Of a stretch of DNA of 64,000 nt, positions 17,388 to 27,062 are shown piece after piece. A program made the position numbers and the translations under genes. A model generated the notes under the pieces. That model was given only the letters and a program-made list of their open reading frames with translations. It had not been told where the DNA came from and did not search any database. Numbering within the stretch: the first letter of the stretch is position 1; each line of letters begins with the position of its first letter. This DNA comes from Litoreibacter ponti (GTDB lineage Bacteria > Pseudomonadota > Alphaproteobacteria > Rhodobacterales > Rhodobacteraceae): contig NZ_QBKS01000002.1 of assembly GCF_003054285.1 (NCBI RefSeq), forward strand, positions 620,001-684,000. Direction: 5' to 3'.

Positions 17388-19960
17388 TCGGCAGCCATCG
17401 GCATTGATGCCTCCGCGATAAGGGATTTGAGCTCGGGCCTGCAGGAGCCGCAATTTGTCCCCGCGCAGGTCGCGTCCCCGAGTGCGGTCACGGAATGGGC
17501 TCCGGCGGCGATTGCGGATATCAGCGTGTTGCGCCCCACGTTGAAACAGGCACAGATGGTCGCCCCCGGATCGCAGAGGTTTGCGGCGTTGCGCCCAGCA
17601 AGTGCCGCAAGCGGGGGTGTGTCGGTGCCGATCAAGCCGATGACGGCGTTGCGCGCCACAACAACCGGACGGGGCGCAACAAACATCAGCGCCTCGATCG
17701 TTCCGCCCTGCACCAGGGCAATTCGCGTGGTTCCGCTGGCTATATCGGTCTGAACGGAGATGTCGGCGTCCGGCACTCCAACCAGCCGCTGAGTTTGATC
17801 GGCCCAATCATCGTGCTCTCTTGCCCCTGCCAGTTCCGCTTGCCACCCGGTCGCCGTGCGCGCGATCGCCGCGTAAGCTGTTTGCGGCTTGGGCTGGCGG
17901 CGGCAGGCGAGGAAGCCGTACCACGCCGCGCGGTACACCCGCGCCGTCACGGGACCGGATTTCAGCGCGGGCTGTCCAGAGACGGGATCGACGACCGGAG
18001 CCGTCAAGCTGTTGATTGCACCTGCCTTGGTGCGTTGGCGTGTCCAGTGCATCGGTGCGAACAAGTGGCCCGGTGCGCCGCGATCAGTGACCATGGCCCG
18101 CAACAGCGCCTTGCCATAGATGCTTTCAACTTCGATCACAGCGCCCGGATCGACGTTCAGATCAGTCGCGTCGTCCGGGTGGATCGCCACATAGGGTTCA
18201 GCCAGATGCGCTCCCAGCCGTGGGGATTTTCCTGTGCGCGTCATGGTGTGCCACTGGTCCCGGTTTCTGCCCGTATTCAGGGCGAAGCGCGGCTTGGAGA
18301 GCTTGGGCGCAGTGACAGCGACCATCTGCGCTTTGCCATCCGCGTGATAAAACTGTCCGTCGGCAAAGAAGCGGTGACCGTTGCGTGGCCATTGGGTCGG
18401 CACCAAGGCGGCATAATCGGCATCGGCGAAGATGCTCAGATCGAGGTCGCGCGGGAAGTGCGACGTAGCCGCATCCAGGGCGACATATTCAGCGAAGATA
18501 TCTCTCGGAGAGTTGTAGTTAAAGGCCTGACCGTGGCCCATGCGTCGGGCCACATCGCTGATGATGTCCCAGTCGGCGCGGGCTTGTCCCGGCGCGGGCA
18601 AGAACGCCCGCTGGCGCGAGATGCGCCGCTCGGAATTGGTGACTGTGCCGTCCTTTTCGCCCCAGCCCAGAGCGGGCAGAAGCACCTGTGACAGGTCGCA
18701 GGTGTCGGTGCGCGCCATGATGTCGGAAGTGACGACAAACGGGACTCTCTTTATGGCGTCGGCAACGCCATCGGCATCCGGCAGGGACACCGCAGGGTTC
18801 GTGGACATGACCCACAGCGCCTTGATTTTTCCGTCCGCGCAGGCCTGGAACAGGTCGACGGCCTTCAAGCCGGGGCGGGAGCAGATCGTGGGGCTTTGCC
18901 AGAAATTCTGAACCGCGACGCGGTGGTCTGCATCCGCGATCTCAAGATGGTTGGCCAGCATGTTGGCCAAACCGCCAACCTCGCGCCCCCCCATGGCATT
19001 GGGCTGCCCTGTGGCCGAAAACGGCCCCATGCCGGGCTTGCCGATCCGCCCCGTCGCAAGGTGGCAGTTCAGGATCGCGTTGACCTTGTCGGTGCCGACC
19101 TTCGATTGATTCACGCCTTGGGAGTAGACCGTCACGACCTTGTCGGTTCCGCCCCAAAGACGGAAGAAAGTGGCAAGCTCCTGTTCTGTGAGGCCGGTAT
19201 CCCTGAGGTCAGACGTTTGCGCTGACGCAATGGCTTCTGCCACGCCGTTTACATGCGCGGACGTATACGTCGCATCGATCTTGCCGGTCTGTGCCAGATG
19301 CGCCAACAGGCCGTTGAACAGCGCGACATCCCCGTCCGGTGCGATGGACAAGTGCAAGTCCGCCAGATCGCTTGTGGCTGTCCGGCGTGGGTCAATGTTG
19401 ACGACGCGCAAGCCGGGACGTGCCTCTTTTGCCGCCGCGATGCGCTGATAGAGCACCGGATGGCACCACGCGAGATTTGATCCGACCAGCACAACCAGGT
19501 CGGCCTGCTCCAGATCCTCATAGGTTCCCGGCACCGTGTCCGTTCCAAACGCGCGCTTGTGGCCTGCCACGGAGGACGCCATGCAAAGACGCGAATTCGT
19601 GTCGATATTGGCCGAGCCGATAAAGCCCTTCATCAGCTTGTTGGCGACGTAGTAGTCCTCGGTCAGCAACTGGCCTGAGGCATAGAAGGCGACGCTATCG
19701 GGCCCGTGTTCTGCGATGGCCGCGCTGAATGTCCCGGCGACAAGATCAAGCGCCGTGTCCCAATCGCTGCGCGCGCCATTCACCGTGGGGTGCAGCAACC
19801 GGCCCTCAAGATCGATCGTCTCACCGAGGGCGGCGCCCTTGGAACACAGCCGCCCAAAGTTTGCCGGATGATCCGGGTCTCCCTTGATGGTGCCGTCTGC
19901 GTTCGTCAGAACGCCGCAGCCAACCCCGCAATAGGGACAGGTTGTGCGGGTCAGGCTCAT
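17384..19960 (-). CDS. nasA: Assimilatory nitrate reductase catalytic subunit NasA
   Basis: An 858-residue molybdopterin oxidoreductase that reduces nitrate to nitrite in the cytoplasm. The N-terminal [4Fe-4S] ligands are C8, C11, C15 and C39 (CPYCGVGCG then LCSKG). A C-terminal BFD-type [2Fe-2S] domain follows (CACFNVGRNTL, then CAGTNCGSCRPEL), as in NasA proteins that take electrons from another subunit or ferredoxin. The start MSLTRTTCPYC overlaps the nirD stop by four bases. The longer upstream frame is a shadow of nirD. Confidence 0.95.
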   Translation of the reverse strand: MSLTRTTCPYCGVGCGVLTNADGTIKGDPDHPANFGRLCSKGAALGETIDLEGRLLHPTVNGARSDWDTALDLVAGTFSAAIAEHGPDSVAFYASGQLLTEDYYVANKLMKGFIGSANIDTNSRLCMASSVAGHKRAFGTDTVPGTYEDLEQADLVVLVGSNLAWCHPVLYQRIAAAKEARPGLRVVNIDPRRTATSDLADLHLSIAPDGDVALFNGLLAHLAQTGKIDATYTSAHVNGVAEAIASAQTSDLRDTGLTEQELATFFRLWGGTDKVVTVYSQGVNQSKVGTDKVNAILNCHLATGRIGKPGMGPFSATGQPNAMGGREVGGLANMLANHLEIADADHRVAVQNFWQSPTICSRPGLKAVDLFQACADGKIKALWVMSTNPAVSLPDADGVADAIKRVPFVVTSDIMARTDTCDLSQVLLPALGWGEKDGTVTNSERRISRQRAFLPAPGQARADWDIISDVARRMGHGQAFNYNSPRDIFAEYVALDAATSHFPRDLDLSIFADADYAALVPTQWPRNGHRFFADGQFYHADGKAQMVAVTAPKLSKPRFALNTGRNRDQWHTMTRTGKSPRLGAHLAEPYVAIHPDDATDLNVDPGAVIEVESIYGKALLRAMVTDRGAPGHLFAPMHWTRQRTKAGAINSLTAPVVDPVSGQPALKSGPVTARVYRAAWYGFLACRRQPKPQTAYAAIARTATGWQAELAGAREHDDWADQTQRLVGVPDADISVQTDIASGTTRIALVQGGTIEALMFVAPRPVVVARNAVIGLIGTDTPPLAALAGRNAANLCDPGATICACFNVGRNTLISAIAAGAHSVTALGDATCAGTNCGSCRPELKSLIAEASMPMAAE

Positions 19961-20292
19961 GCGGCAGTCCTTGCCCGCAGGAAGGTGCGGTCCAGCAGAA
20001 TGCGCCCGCCCTCGACCCGGGCAGGGTAAGTGGTGACGCGGCCCTCGTCGGCGCCCTGCGCCTCGCCGGTCTCCAGCGAAATGACCCAATTGTGCAACGG
20101 GCAGGTCACCGACTTGCCATGCACGATCCCCTCGGCCAGCGGCCCCGCCTTGTGCGGGCAGGCATTGTTCAACGCGAACACCTCGTCTTGCGCTGTGCGA
20201 AAGACGGCCACGCACCCGAGCGCGGTCTTGACCATTCGTGCGCCGCGCTTGGGGATGTCGCTGAGGGGGGCGATGTCGATCCAGTTGCTCAT
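19957..20292 (-). CDS. nirD: Nitrite reductase small subunit NirD, with Rieske ligands
   Basis: A 111-residue Rieske-fold protein. Unlike many NirD proteins of enteric bacteria, it keeps the full ligand set: CPH in NACPHKAGPLAEG and CPLH in VTCPLHNW, so a [2Fe-2S] cluster is expected. It partners NirB in NAD(P)H nitrite reduction to ammonium. The start MSNWIDIAPLSD overlaps the nirB stop (ATGA), and its own stop overlaps nasA. Confidence 0.92.
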   Translation of the reverse strand: MSNWIDIAPLSDIPKRGARMVKTALGCVAVFRTAQDEVFALNNACPHKAGPLAEGIVHGKSVTCPLHNWVISLETGEAQGADEGRVTTYPARVEGGRILLDRTFLRARTAA

Positions 20293-22724
20293 TCGGCGGC
20301 CTCCAGAGACAGGTTGGCAAGAGGCTGATAGCTTTGCGCCTTGTCGCGGGCGTGTTCGGCCCACGGGTCGCGGCGGTAGATGGACTGGCTCAGCTCAAAG
20401 CGATCCACCAACGCGGCGCGCTCGGTCTCGATGCGCTCCTTGATCCAGTCGAGCCCGACCTTGTTCATCCATTTGTAGATACGGTCGAGATACTTTGCGT
20501 TCTCGCGGTAAAGCTGGGTCACGGCCTTGATCGTGTCGATGGCCTCCTGCTCTGACGCGACCTGAACCAGCAGCTCCGTCTCCTTGACATCCATGCCAGC
20601 GGCACCGCCGATGCTGACCTGATAGCCGCTATCGACGCACACCACGCCGATGTCCTTGCAGGTCGCCTCGGCGCAGTTGCGCGGGCAGCCGGAGACCGCG
20701 AGCTTGAGCTTGTGTGGCGTCCATGAGCCCCAAAGCTCCTTTTCGAGCTTGATGCCCAAGCCGGTGCTGTCCTGGGTGCCGAAACGGCAGTGGTCGGTGC
20801 CAACGCAGGTTTTCACGGTGCGCAGACCCTTGGAATAGGCATGGCCGGAGACCATTCCAGCCGCGTTCAGATCGGCCCAGATGTCCGGCAGGTCTTCGCC
20901 GCGAACACCCAGCAGATCAATACGCTGGCCGCCGGTGACCTTGACCGTTGGCACTGCATATTTGTCGGCCGCGTCGGCGATGGCGCGCAGCTCGTTGGGG
21001 GTGGTGATGCCGCCCCACATGCGCGGGACCACGGAGAACGTGCCATCCTTTTGGATGTTGGCGTGCTTGCGTTCATTGATGAAGCGCGATTGCGGATCGT
21101 CCTGGTATTCGAGGGGCCAATCCGCCAGCAAATAGAAGTTCAGCGCCGGGCGGCAGACATGACAGCCATCGACGGTCTTCCAGGCGCATTCCTGCCAAAC
21201 CGCGGGCATCGAGGTCAGCCTTTGTGATTTGATCATGCGGCGCACGTCCTCATGGGTCATGTCTGTGCAGCCACAGATGCTTGCCGCAGCGGGCAGGACG
21301 AAATCGTCGCCCAGCGTCACCGCCAACACCTGCTCTACCAGCCCGGTGCAGGTCCCGCAGGACGCGCTGGCCTTGGTGGTGGCCTTGATTGCGCCCAGAT
21401 CAGAGGCGCCCGCAGCAATCGCGTCTTCGATTTGCCCTTTGCAGATTCCGTTGCAGCCACAGATCTCCGCGTCACGCGGTAAGGCTGCAACAGCTGCTAA
21501 AGGGTCCAGGGGGGTCCCCCCTTGATAGGCGGGGCCAAAGATCAGCGTGTCGCGCATGTCGGAAATGTCGGTCTTGTCGCGGATCAGGCCGAAGAACCAG
21601 TTGCTGTCGGCAGTGTCGCCATACATGACCACGCCGATCACGACGTTGTCGGTGATCACGAGCCTTCGGTAAACCCCGCGCGCCGGGTCTCGGAACACGA
21701 TGTCCTCGCGGCCCTCGCCATCTGCGAAATCGCCCGCGCTGAACAGATCGCACCCGGTGACCTTCAGCTTGGTCGACAGCTCCTTTTGAACGAACTGCGC
21801 GTCCTCGCCCATCAGCGTCGCGGCGGCCACCTTGGCTTGGTCATAAAGCGGAGCGACGAGGCCGAAGATCGCGCCGTCATGCTCCACGCATTCGCCCACG
21901 GCGAGGATGTTGGCGTCGGATGTCACCATCTGGTCGTCCACATGGATGCCCCGACCCACGGCCAACCCGCTGTCCTGCGCAAGCGACACGTTGGGGCGGA
22001 TGCCGACGGCCATGACCAGCAGATCGCATGGCAGCTCGGTTCCGTCATCGAGCAGCAAGGCGCGGACATGGCCGTCCTTGCCCAGTATCTCTTTAGAGTT
22101 GGCGGAGCATTTGACCGTGATGCCCTTGTCGACAAGGGCTTTGCGCAACAGGTAGCCCGCCGCCTCGTCAAGCTGGCGCTCCATCAGGTGGCCCATGATG
22201 TGAACGACGGTGACGTCCACGCCGCGCGCGGCCATGCCGGCGGCGGCCTCGAGCCCCAGCAACCCGCCGCCGATCACGACGCATTTGTGCTCTGGGCCAA
22301 GGCCCATCATGCGCTCCGTGTCCTCCAGGTCGCGGTAGGCGATGACGCCGTCCAAATGGGCGCCTGGCAGTGGAATCATGAACGGATTGGAGCCGGTCCC
22401 AAAGACCAGCTTGTCGTAGACCAGCACCTCGCCCGTCGCCAGAGTGACGGTCCGGGCTTTGCGGTCAATGGCTTGTACGAAGCAGCCAAAGCGGGTGCTG
22501 ATGCCGTGTTGTGCGTACCAGTCGTCATCATGGGTGACGATCTCGGCATATGTCTTCTCGCCGGACAGTACGGGGGAGAGCATGATGCGGTTATAGTTGC
22601 CGCGCGGCTCGCCGTTGATCAGGGTGATATCGTAGTCGGCATTGGCGTCGACCAAGGTCTCCAACATCCTGCCCGTCGCCATGCCTGCGCCGATGACGAT
22701 CAGTTTCTGGGTCATGTCAGTCAC
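20289..22724 (-). CDS. nirB: Assimilatory nitrite reductase large subunit NirB
   Basis: An 811-residue multidomain enzyme reducing nitrite to ammonium. In order: FAD/NAD(P)H oxidoreductase (LIVIGAGMATGRMLE; VIGGGLLGLEAAAGM), BFD-type [2Fe-2S] regions (CGCNGICKGQIE, then SCGTCTGLVEQVL; a second CGCTDMTHEDVRR), and the siroheme/[4Fe-4S] half with CVGTDHCRFG and SGCPRNCAEATCKD. The start overlaps the stop of the ABC ATPase gene. All cofactor ligands look intact. CysG at the end of the operon supplies siroheme. Confidence 0.96.
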   Translation of the reverse strand: MTDMTQKLIVIGAGMATGRMLETLVDANADYDITLINGEPRGNYNRIMLSPVLSGEKTYAEIVTHDDDWYAQHGISTRFGCFVQAIDRKARTVTLATGEVLVYDKLVFGTGSNPFMIPLPGAHLDGVIAYRDLEDTERMMGLGPEHKCVVIGGGLLGLEAAAGMAARGVDVTVVHIMGHLMERQLDEAAGYLLRKALVDKGITVKCSANSKEILGKDGHVRALLLDDGTELPCDLLVMAVGIRPNVSLAQDSGLAVGRGIHVDDQMVTSDANILAVGECVEHDGAIFGLVAPLYDQAKVAAATLMGEDAQFVQKELSTKLKVTGCDLFSAGDFADGEGREDIVFRDPARGVYRRLVITDNVVIGVVMYGDTADSNWFFGLIRDKTDISDMRDTLIFGPAYQGGTPLDPLAAVAALPRDAEICGCNGICKGQIEDAIAAGASDLGAIKATTKASASCGTCTGLVEQVLAVTLGDDFVLPAAASICGCTDMTHEDVRRMIKSQRLTSMPAVWQECAWKTVDGCHVCRPALNFYLLADWPLEYQDDPQSRFINERKHANIQKDGTFSVVPRMWGGITTPNELRAIADAADKYAVPTVKVTGGQRIDLLGVRGEDLPDIWADLNAAGMVSGHAYSKGLRTVKTCVGTDHCRFGTQDSTGLGIKLEKELWGSWTPHKLKLAVSGCPRNCAEATCKDIGVVCVDSGYQVSIGGAAGMDVKETELLVQVASEQEAIDTIKAVTQLYRENAKYLDRIYKWMNKVGLDWIKERIETERAALVDRFELSQSIYRRDPWAEHARDKAQSYQPLANLSLEAAE

Positions 22725-24379
22725 TCCGCTGCAATGGCTTTGGGTTTCGGCGTGGCGCCGTGCTCGTATTCCTCAAGGAAGTCGAGCACCTCTTGGCGGT
22801 AGGTGTAGTAGTCGGGATGCTCCAGCAGCGCCTTACGGGTGCGGGGGCGGGGCAGGTTCACGTCTGTGATCTTGCCGATGGTGGCCTGCGGGCCGTTGGT
22901 CATCATCACGACCCGATCGGCCAGCAAGATTGCCTCGTCGACATCATGGGTGACGCAGATGGCAGTGACCTTGGTGCGCGACCAGACCTCCATCAGCACC
23001 TCTTGCAGCTCCCAGCGGGTGAGGCTGTCGAGCATGCCAAACGGCTCGTCGAGGAGCAGCAGCTTGGGAGACAGGGCGAAGGCCCGGGCGATGCCGACGC
23101 GTTGCTTCATGCCGTTGGACAGCGATGCCGCGCCTTTGTTCATGCTGTCGGCAAGGCCGACGCGTTCGAGGTAGTATTCGACCACGTCCTGCCGCTCCGC
23201 CTGGCTGGCCTTGGGGTAGACCTTGTCCACGCCGATGGCGACGTTTTCCTTGGCGGTGAGCCATGGGAACAGGTTGGGTGACTGGAACACCACGGCGCGT
23301 TCCGGGTCGGCCCCTTCGACATTCCAGCCATCGAGCCGGATCGCGCCCTTGGAGATCGGGTTCAGCCCGGCGGCCATGGTCAGCACGGTTGACTTGCCAC
23401 AGCCGGAATGGCCGATGAGCGAAATGAACTCGCCCTTTTTAATCTTGAGGTCGAAGTTCTCGACCACGGTCAGCGGTCCCTTCGGGGTTGGGTAGACCTT
23501 GTCGAGCTGCGAGAAGTTGAGGAATCGCTCTTCGATGGCGCTTTCCTGCGCCTTGGCCACTGCCGCGGGCACGCTGTGGATCGGTGTCACATTTGGAAGT
23601 ATGCGCGAGCCCTCGACCTTGGAGGCAATGCCCACATCCATGAGATAACTCGTGACCTGCGCGCGCAGAGACTTGAACGCGGCGTTGCTATTCATGGCGA
23701 TGCGGTCGCGGGAGCGGGGGATGGAGACCTTGAACTCGTCGCCAAGCGTGCCGTTGGGGTTCAGGGCGATGATGCGGTCGGCGAGGATGATCGCCTCGTC
23801 CACGTCATTGGTGATCAGCACGCAGGTCTTCTTGTCGGCTTCCCAGATCGCCTCGATCTCGTCTGCGAGGTTGGCGCGGGTGAGCGCATCGAGTGCCGAC
23901 AGCGGCTCATCCAGCAGCAGCATCTCCGGGTCCATCGCCAAGGCGCGGGCGACGTTGACCCGCTGACGCATGCCGCCCGATAGCTCTGCCGGACGGCGGG
24001 TGGCGGCATGGCTCAGCCCCACCATGGCAACGTAATGGTCCACCTTGGCCGCCCGCTCGGACGCGCTGAGATCAGGGAACATCGTATCCACCGCCAGCGC
24101 GACATTGCCGTTGACCGTCAGCCAAGGCATCAGCGAATAGCTTTGGAAAATGACGCCGCGCTCGCGGCCGGGCTCCAGGATGGGCGCGTCTTTGAAGGTG
24201 ACCGTGCCACTGGTCGGCTGCTCCAGCCCCGCCATCAGATTGATCAGCGTCGTCTTGCCGGTGCCCGAGAAGCCAAGGATGACGACGAATTCCCCTTCCT
24301 CGACGCTGAGGTTGATGTCCTTCAGGACGGGTGTGTCGCCGTAGCTTTGGCAGACGTTCTTGAACTCTAGGATGCTCAT
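22721..24379 (-). CDS. Nitrate ABC transporter, two ATPase domains fused (NrtC/NrtD-like)
   Basis: A 552-residue protein with two complete ABC ATPase domains. Domain 1 has GFSGTGKTTL (Walker A), LSGGMRQRV (signature) and MLLLDEPLSALD (Walker B). Domain 2 has GHSGCGKST, SLSNGMKQRVG and LLLLDEPFGMLD. A linker of roughly 60 residues lies between. Fusing both nucleotide-binding domains means one polypeptide energises the permease. Cyanobacterial NrtC instead carries a binding-protein domain, which is absent here. The start MSILEFKNVCQSYGD lies five bases after the permease stop. The longer frame antisense to the permease was rejected. Confidence 0.93.
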   Translation of the reverse strand: MSILEFKNVCQSYGDTPVLKDINLSVEEGEFVVILGFSGTGKTTLINLMAGLEQPTSGTVTFKDAPILEPGRERGVIFQSYSLMPWLTVNGNVALAVDTMFPDLSASERAAKVDHYVAMVGLSHAATRRPAELSGGMRQRVNVARALAMDPEMLLLDEPLSALDALTRANLADEIEAIWEADKKTCVLITNDVDEAIILADRIIALNPNGTLGDEFKVSIPRSRDRIAMNSNAAFKSLRAQVTSYLMDVGIASKVEGSRILPNVTPIHSVPAAVAKAQESAIEERFLNFSQLDKVYPTPKGPLTVVENFDLKIKKGEFISLIGHSGCGKSTVLTMAAGLNPISKGAIRLDGWNVEGADPERAVVFQSPNLFPWLTAKENVAIGVDKVYPKASQAERQDVVEYYLERVGLADSMNKGAASLSNGMKQRVGIARAFALSPKLLLLDEPFGMLDSLTRWELQEVLMEVWSRTKVTAICVTHDVDEAILLADRVVMMTNGPQATIGKITDVNLPRPRTRKALLEHPDYYTYRQEVLDFLEEYEHGATPKPKAIAAE

Positions 24380-24384
24380 CTGGG

Positions 24385-25458
24385 TCACCGGTTGTTCGAG
24401 AAGGTGAACATGGATTGCAGCGCGTACATCACCCGATCCAGAAGGAAGCCGATCAGGCCGATGGTGAACACCGCGACCATGATGCGGGCGAGCGATTGCG
24501 AGCTGCCGTTTTGGAATTCGTCCCACACGAATTTTCCAAGGCCGGGGTTCTGCGCCAGCATTTCCGCGGCGATCAACACCATCCAACCGACGCCCAGTGA
24601 CAGCCGCAGCCCGGTGAAGATCAACGGCAGCGCGGAGGGCAGCACCAGCTTGGTGATCTTGGTGTAGGTGTTCATCTTCAACACGCGGCTGACCGAAACG
24701 AGGTCCTTGTCGATCGAGCTGACGCCAAGGGCGGTGTTTATCAGTGTGGGCCAAAGCGAGCACAGCGTCACCGTGATGGCCGACACAAGGAACGACTTGG
24801 AGAACATCCCGTCATTGGTGGTGTAGACTGCTGACACAATCATGGTGACGATCGGCAGCCATGCCAGCGGCGATACCGGTTTGAAAATCTGGATCAGAGG
24901 GTTCAGCGCCGCGTTGGCCGTGGCCGACAGGCCCGCCGCGATGCCCAAGGGAATGGCGACAATGGACGCGATCAGGAAGCCGAAGAACACCGTCAGGATC
25001 GAGGTCCAGATCTGGTCGTAATAGGTGGGCTTGCCGGTGTAGACGCGCTCGCGGACGCGGTCCTCGCGACGGCTCGCGATAAGGTCGGCATTGCGTTTTT
25101 CCTGACGCTCGTAGAACGCGGTCTCGCGGCCTTTCTCGCGCAGGTAATCCGCATGAAGTGACCCGACCTGCTCCCAAACCTGCACGGGTCCGGGCACAGC
25201 GCCGAGCGACGTTTGCACTTTGGGCGCAAGGGTGCCCCAGGCCACCAAGAACAGTGATATTGCGAGCAGCGGCACCCCCAGAAGGCGCCAGATCTCGCCC
25301 GCCTGCGCGCGTGGGTTGTCGCCTGCGGCGGCTTTCAGGATCGGGGTCAGCCACGCCAGCCCCAGAACCTTGAACCAGGCGTCCGCCTTGTTGATACGGG
25401 CGAAGCGCCGCGTGCGGCGCGCCTCTGTGTCGAGCGTTTGTGGGTCAATCGCGGTCAT
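24385..25458 (-). CDS. nrtB: Nitrate ABC transporter permease (NrtB family)
   Basis: A 357-residue inner-membrane permease. The C-terminal part is the typical NrtB/SsuC-type domain with ISKEL-like EAA region (KITKLVLPSALPLIFTGLRL) and hydrophobic segments. A longer N-terminal extension with one membrane segment (LLGVPLLAISLFLVAWGTLAP) and a charged stretch precedes it. It sits between the receptor gene, after a stem-loop, and the fused ATPase gene. Nitrate as substrate is inferred from the operon. Confidence 0.93.
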   Translation of the reverse strand: MTAIDPQTLDTEARRTRRFARINKADAWFKVLGLAWLTPILKAAAGDNPRAQAGEIWRLLGVPLLAISLFLVAWGTLAPKVQTSLGAVPGPVQVWEQVGSLHADYLREKGRETAFYERQEKRNADLIASRREDRVRERVYTGKPTYYDQIWTSILTVFFGFLIASIVAIPLGIAAGLSATANAALNPLIQIFKPVSPLAWLPIVTMIVSAVYTTNDGMFSKSFLVSAITVTLCSLWPTLINTALGVSSIDKDLVSVSRVLKMNTYTKITKLVLPSALPLIFTGLRLSLGVGWMVLIAAEMLAQNPGLGKFVWDEFQNGSSQSLARIMVAVFTIGLIGFLLDRVMYALQSMFTFSNNR

Positions 25459-25495
25459 GTCTGATGTCCAACTGCTTCTGTGTGGAAAGGCTGGG

Positions 25496-25523
25496 AAGGG
25501 CGCCCGGCTTGCGGGGCGCCCTT
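25496..25523 (-). promoter_or_regulatory. Intercistronic stem-loop between nrtA and nrtB
   Basis: AAGGGCGCCC and GGGCGCCCTT form a 10-bp perfect stem with an 8-base loop just after the receptor stop. The same arrangement follows other binding-protein genes in this window and probably raises receptor expression over permease. Confidence 0.6.
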
Positions 25524-25532
25524 GGGTGTCGC

Positions 25533-26903
25533 TTAGCCGTCGACCCGGCCATTGGTGACCGTCTGGCCGGATTTCAGACCAATGGGCAGGCTGTCGATAT
25601 AGGCGTTGGGGGTGCGGCCATCATAGGGAATGCCGTCGATGATATCGGCAGCGGGCGTCGCCACCTTGAAGCCATCGCTGTCCCACGGGAAGTCCGCCTC
25701 GTTTGCCATGCCGTCATCGACGAGCATCCGTGCTGCCTGAAGGTAGATGTCCGGGCGATAGACGTCAGCAGCCACGTCGAAATACCACTGATCGGGCTTG
25801 GTCTCGTCGATCTGGCCCCAGCGGCGCATCTGGGTCAGATACCAGATCGCGTCGGAGTAGAACGGGTAGGTCGCGTTGTAGCGAAAGAACACGTTGAAGT
25901 CCGGCGCGGGGCGCACGTCGCCTTTTTCGAACTCGAAGAAGCCGGTCATCGAGTTGGCGATCACCTCGGCATCGGCACCGACATATTCAGGGCGCGACAG
26001 CATCTGCACCGCTTCTTCGCGATTGGCGTTGTCATTTTCATCCAGCCAGATCGCGGCGCGGATCAGCGCCTTGGTCAGTGCCAGTGTCGTGTTCGGGTTT
26101 TCCTCGGCGAACTCCTTGGTGATGCCGAACACCTTTTCGGGGTTGTTCTTCCACATGTCGTAGTCGGTGATGACCGGCACGCCGATGCCCTTGAACACCG
26201 CCTGCTGGTTCCAAGGCTCGCCCACGGCATAGCCAAAGATCGTGCCAGCCTCCATCGTGGCTGGCATTTGCGGTGGCGGCGTCACTGAAAGAAGCACGTC
26301 GGCGCCGATCTGGCCGGAGATGTCTTGCGGGCTGTAATAGCCGGGCTCCAGCCCGCCCGCGGCAAGCCAGTAGCGAATTTCGTAGTTGTGGGTCGAGACG
26401 GGGAAAACCATGCCCATGTTGAAGGGCTCCCCGCGGTCCTTGTAATCCTCGACGACCGGGGCGAGTGCCGCGGCGCTGATCGGGTGCTGCGGGCGGCCGT
26501 CCTCCATCAATGGCACATTGGGTTTCATCTGTGCCCAGATGTCGTTGGATACCGTGATGCCGTTGCCGTTCAGGTCCATCGAAAAGGGCGTGATGATCGG
26601 TGCTTCGGTCCCGTAGCCAATCGTGGCCGCCAAAGGCTGGCCCGCCAGCATATGTGCCCCGTCCAGCTCGCCACTTATCACACCGTCAAGCAGCACTTTC
26701 CAGTTCGCCTGCGCTTCGAGGGTGACAAACAAGCCTTCGTCCTCGAAATAGCCAAGCTCGTAGGCCACCGCCAAGGGCGCCATGTCCGTCAGCTTGATGA
26801 ACCCAAGGGTCAGGTCCTCTTTCTCAAGGTCGAGAATGTCTGCGAAGGCCGGTGACGCGAGGATCGTCGAGGCAGTCAGTAGAGTAGCAATGGTAGTTTT
26901 CAT
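25533..26903 (-). CDS. nrtA: Nitrate ABC transporter periplasmic receptor (NrtA family)
   Basis: A 456-residue receptor with signal peptide MKTTIATLLTASTILASPAFA. The mature part contains LGFIKLTDMAPLAVAYELGYFEDEGL and DGAHMLAGQPLA, matching NrtA/CmpA-type nitrate receptors and paralogous to NasS nearby. MKTTIATLL was taken as start because it fits the signal peptide. A longer frame extends into the leader hairpin. It is the first structural gene after the attenuated leader. Confidence 0.95.
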   Translation of the reverse strand: MKTTIATLLTASTILASPAFADILDLEKEDLTLGFIKLTDMAPLAVAYELGYFEDEGLFVTLEAQANWKVLLDGVISGELDGAHMLAGQPLAATIGYGTEAPIITPFSMDLNGNGITVSNDIWAQMKPNVPLMEDGRPQHPISAAALAPVVEDYKDRGEPFNMGMVFPVSTHNYEIRYWLAAGGLEPGYYSPQDISGQIGADVLLSVTPPPQMPATMEAGTIFGYAVGEPWNQQAVFKGIGVPVITDYDMWKNNPEKVFGITKEFAEENPNTTLALTKALIRAAIWLDENDNANREEAVQMLSRPEYVGADAEVIANSMTGFFEFEKGDVRPAPDFNVFFRYNATYPFYSDAIWYLTQMRRWGQIDETKPDQWYFDVAADVYRPDIYLQAARMLVDDGMANEADFPWDSDGFKVATPAADIIDGIPYDGRTPNAYIDSLPIGLKSGQTVTNGRVDG

Positions 26904-26945
26904 CAGATCGTCCTTTGCAATGGCCCGAGAAAAAGGCCGAAAACG

Positions 26946-27062
26946 AAAAAAGCCGCGCGTAGGGTTCACGGGGGAGGAGGTCCGTGATCCATACGAGCGG
27001 CTTTGCTCTTGGGAGGGCAGAAACCAACACTGGTCGCTGCGATCGTTTGGGCGTCGTTGCCC
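26946..27062 (-). promoter_or_regulatory. NasT/ANTAR-responsive antitermination leader of the nitrate operon
   Basis: On the minus strand three structures follow in order. P1 (27062-27049): GGGC, hexaloop AACGAC, GCCC. P2 (27040-27017): a 9-bp stem with one mismatch, GCAGCGACC, hexaloop AGTGTT, GGTTTCTGC. Both hexaloops have A at position 1 and G at position 4, the hallmark of ANTAR-protein targets. A terminator (27004-26946) follows, AAAGCCGC pairing with GCGGCTTTTTT. It precedes nrtA by about 40 bases. NasT, encoded upstream, is the expected binder, allowing read-through when nitrate frees it from NasS. Confidence 0.85.
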
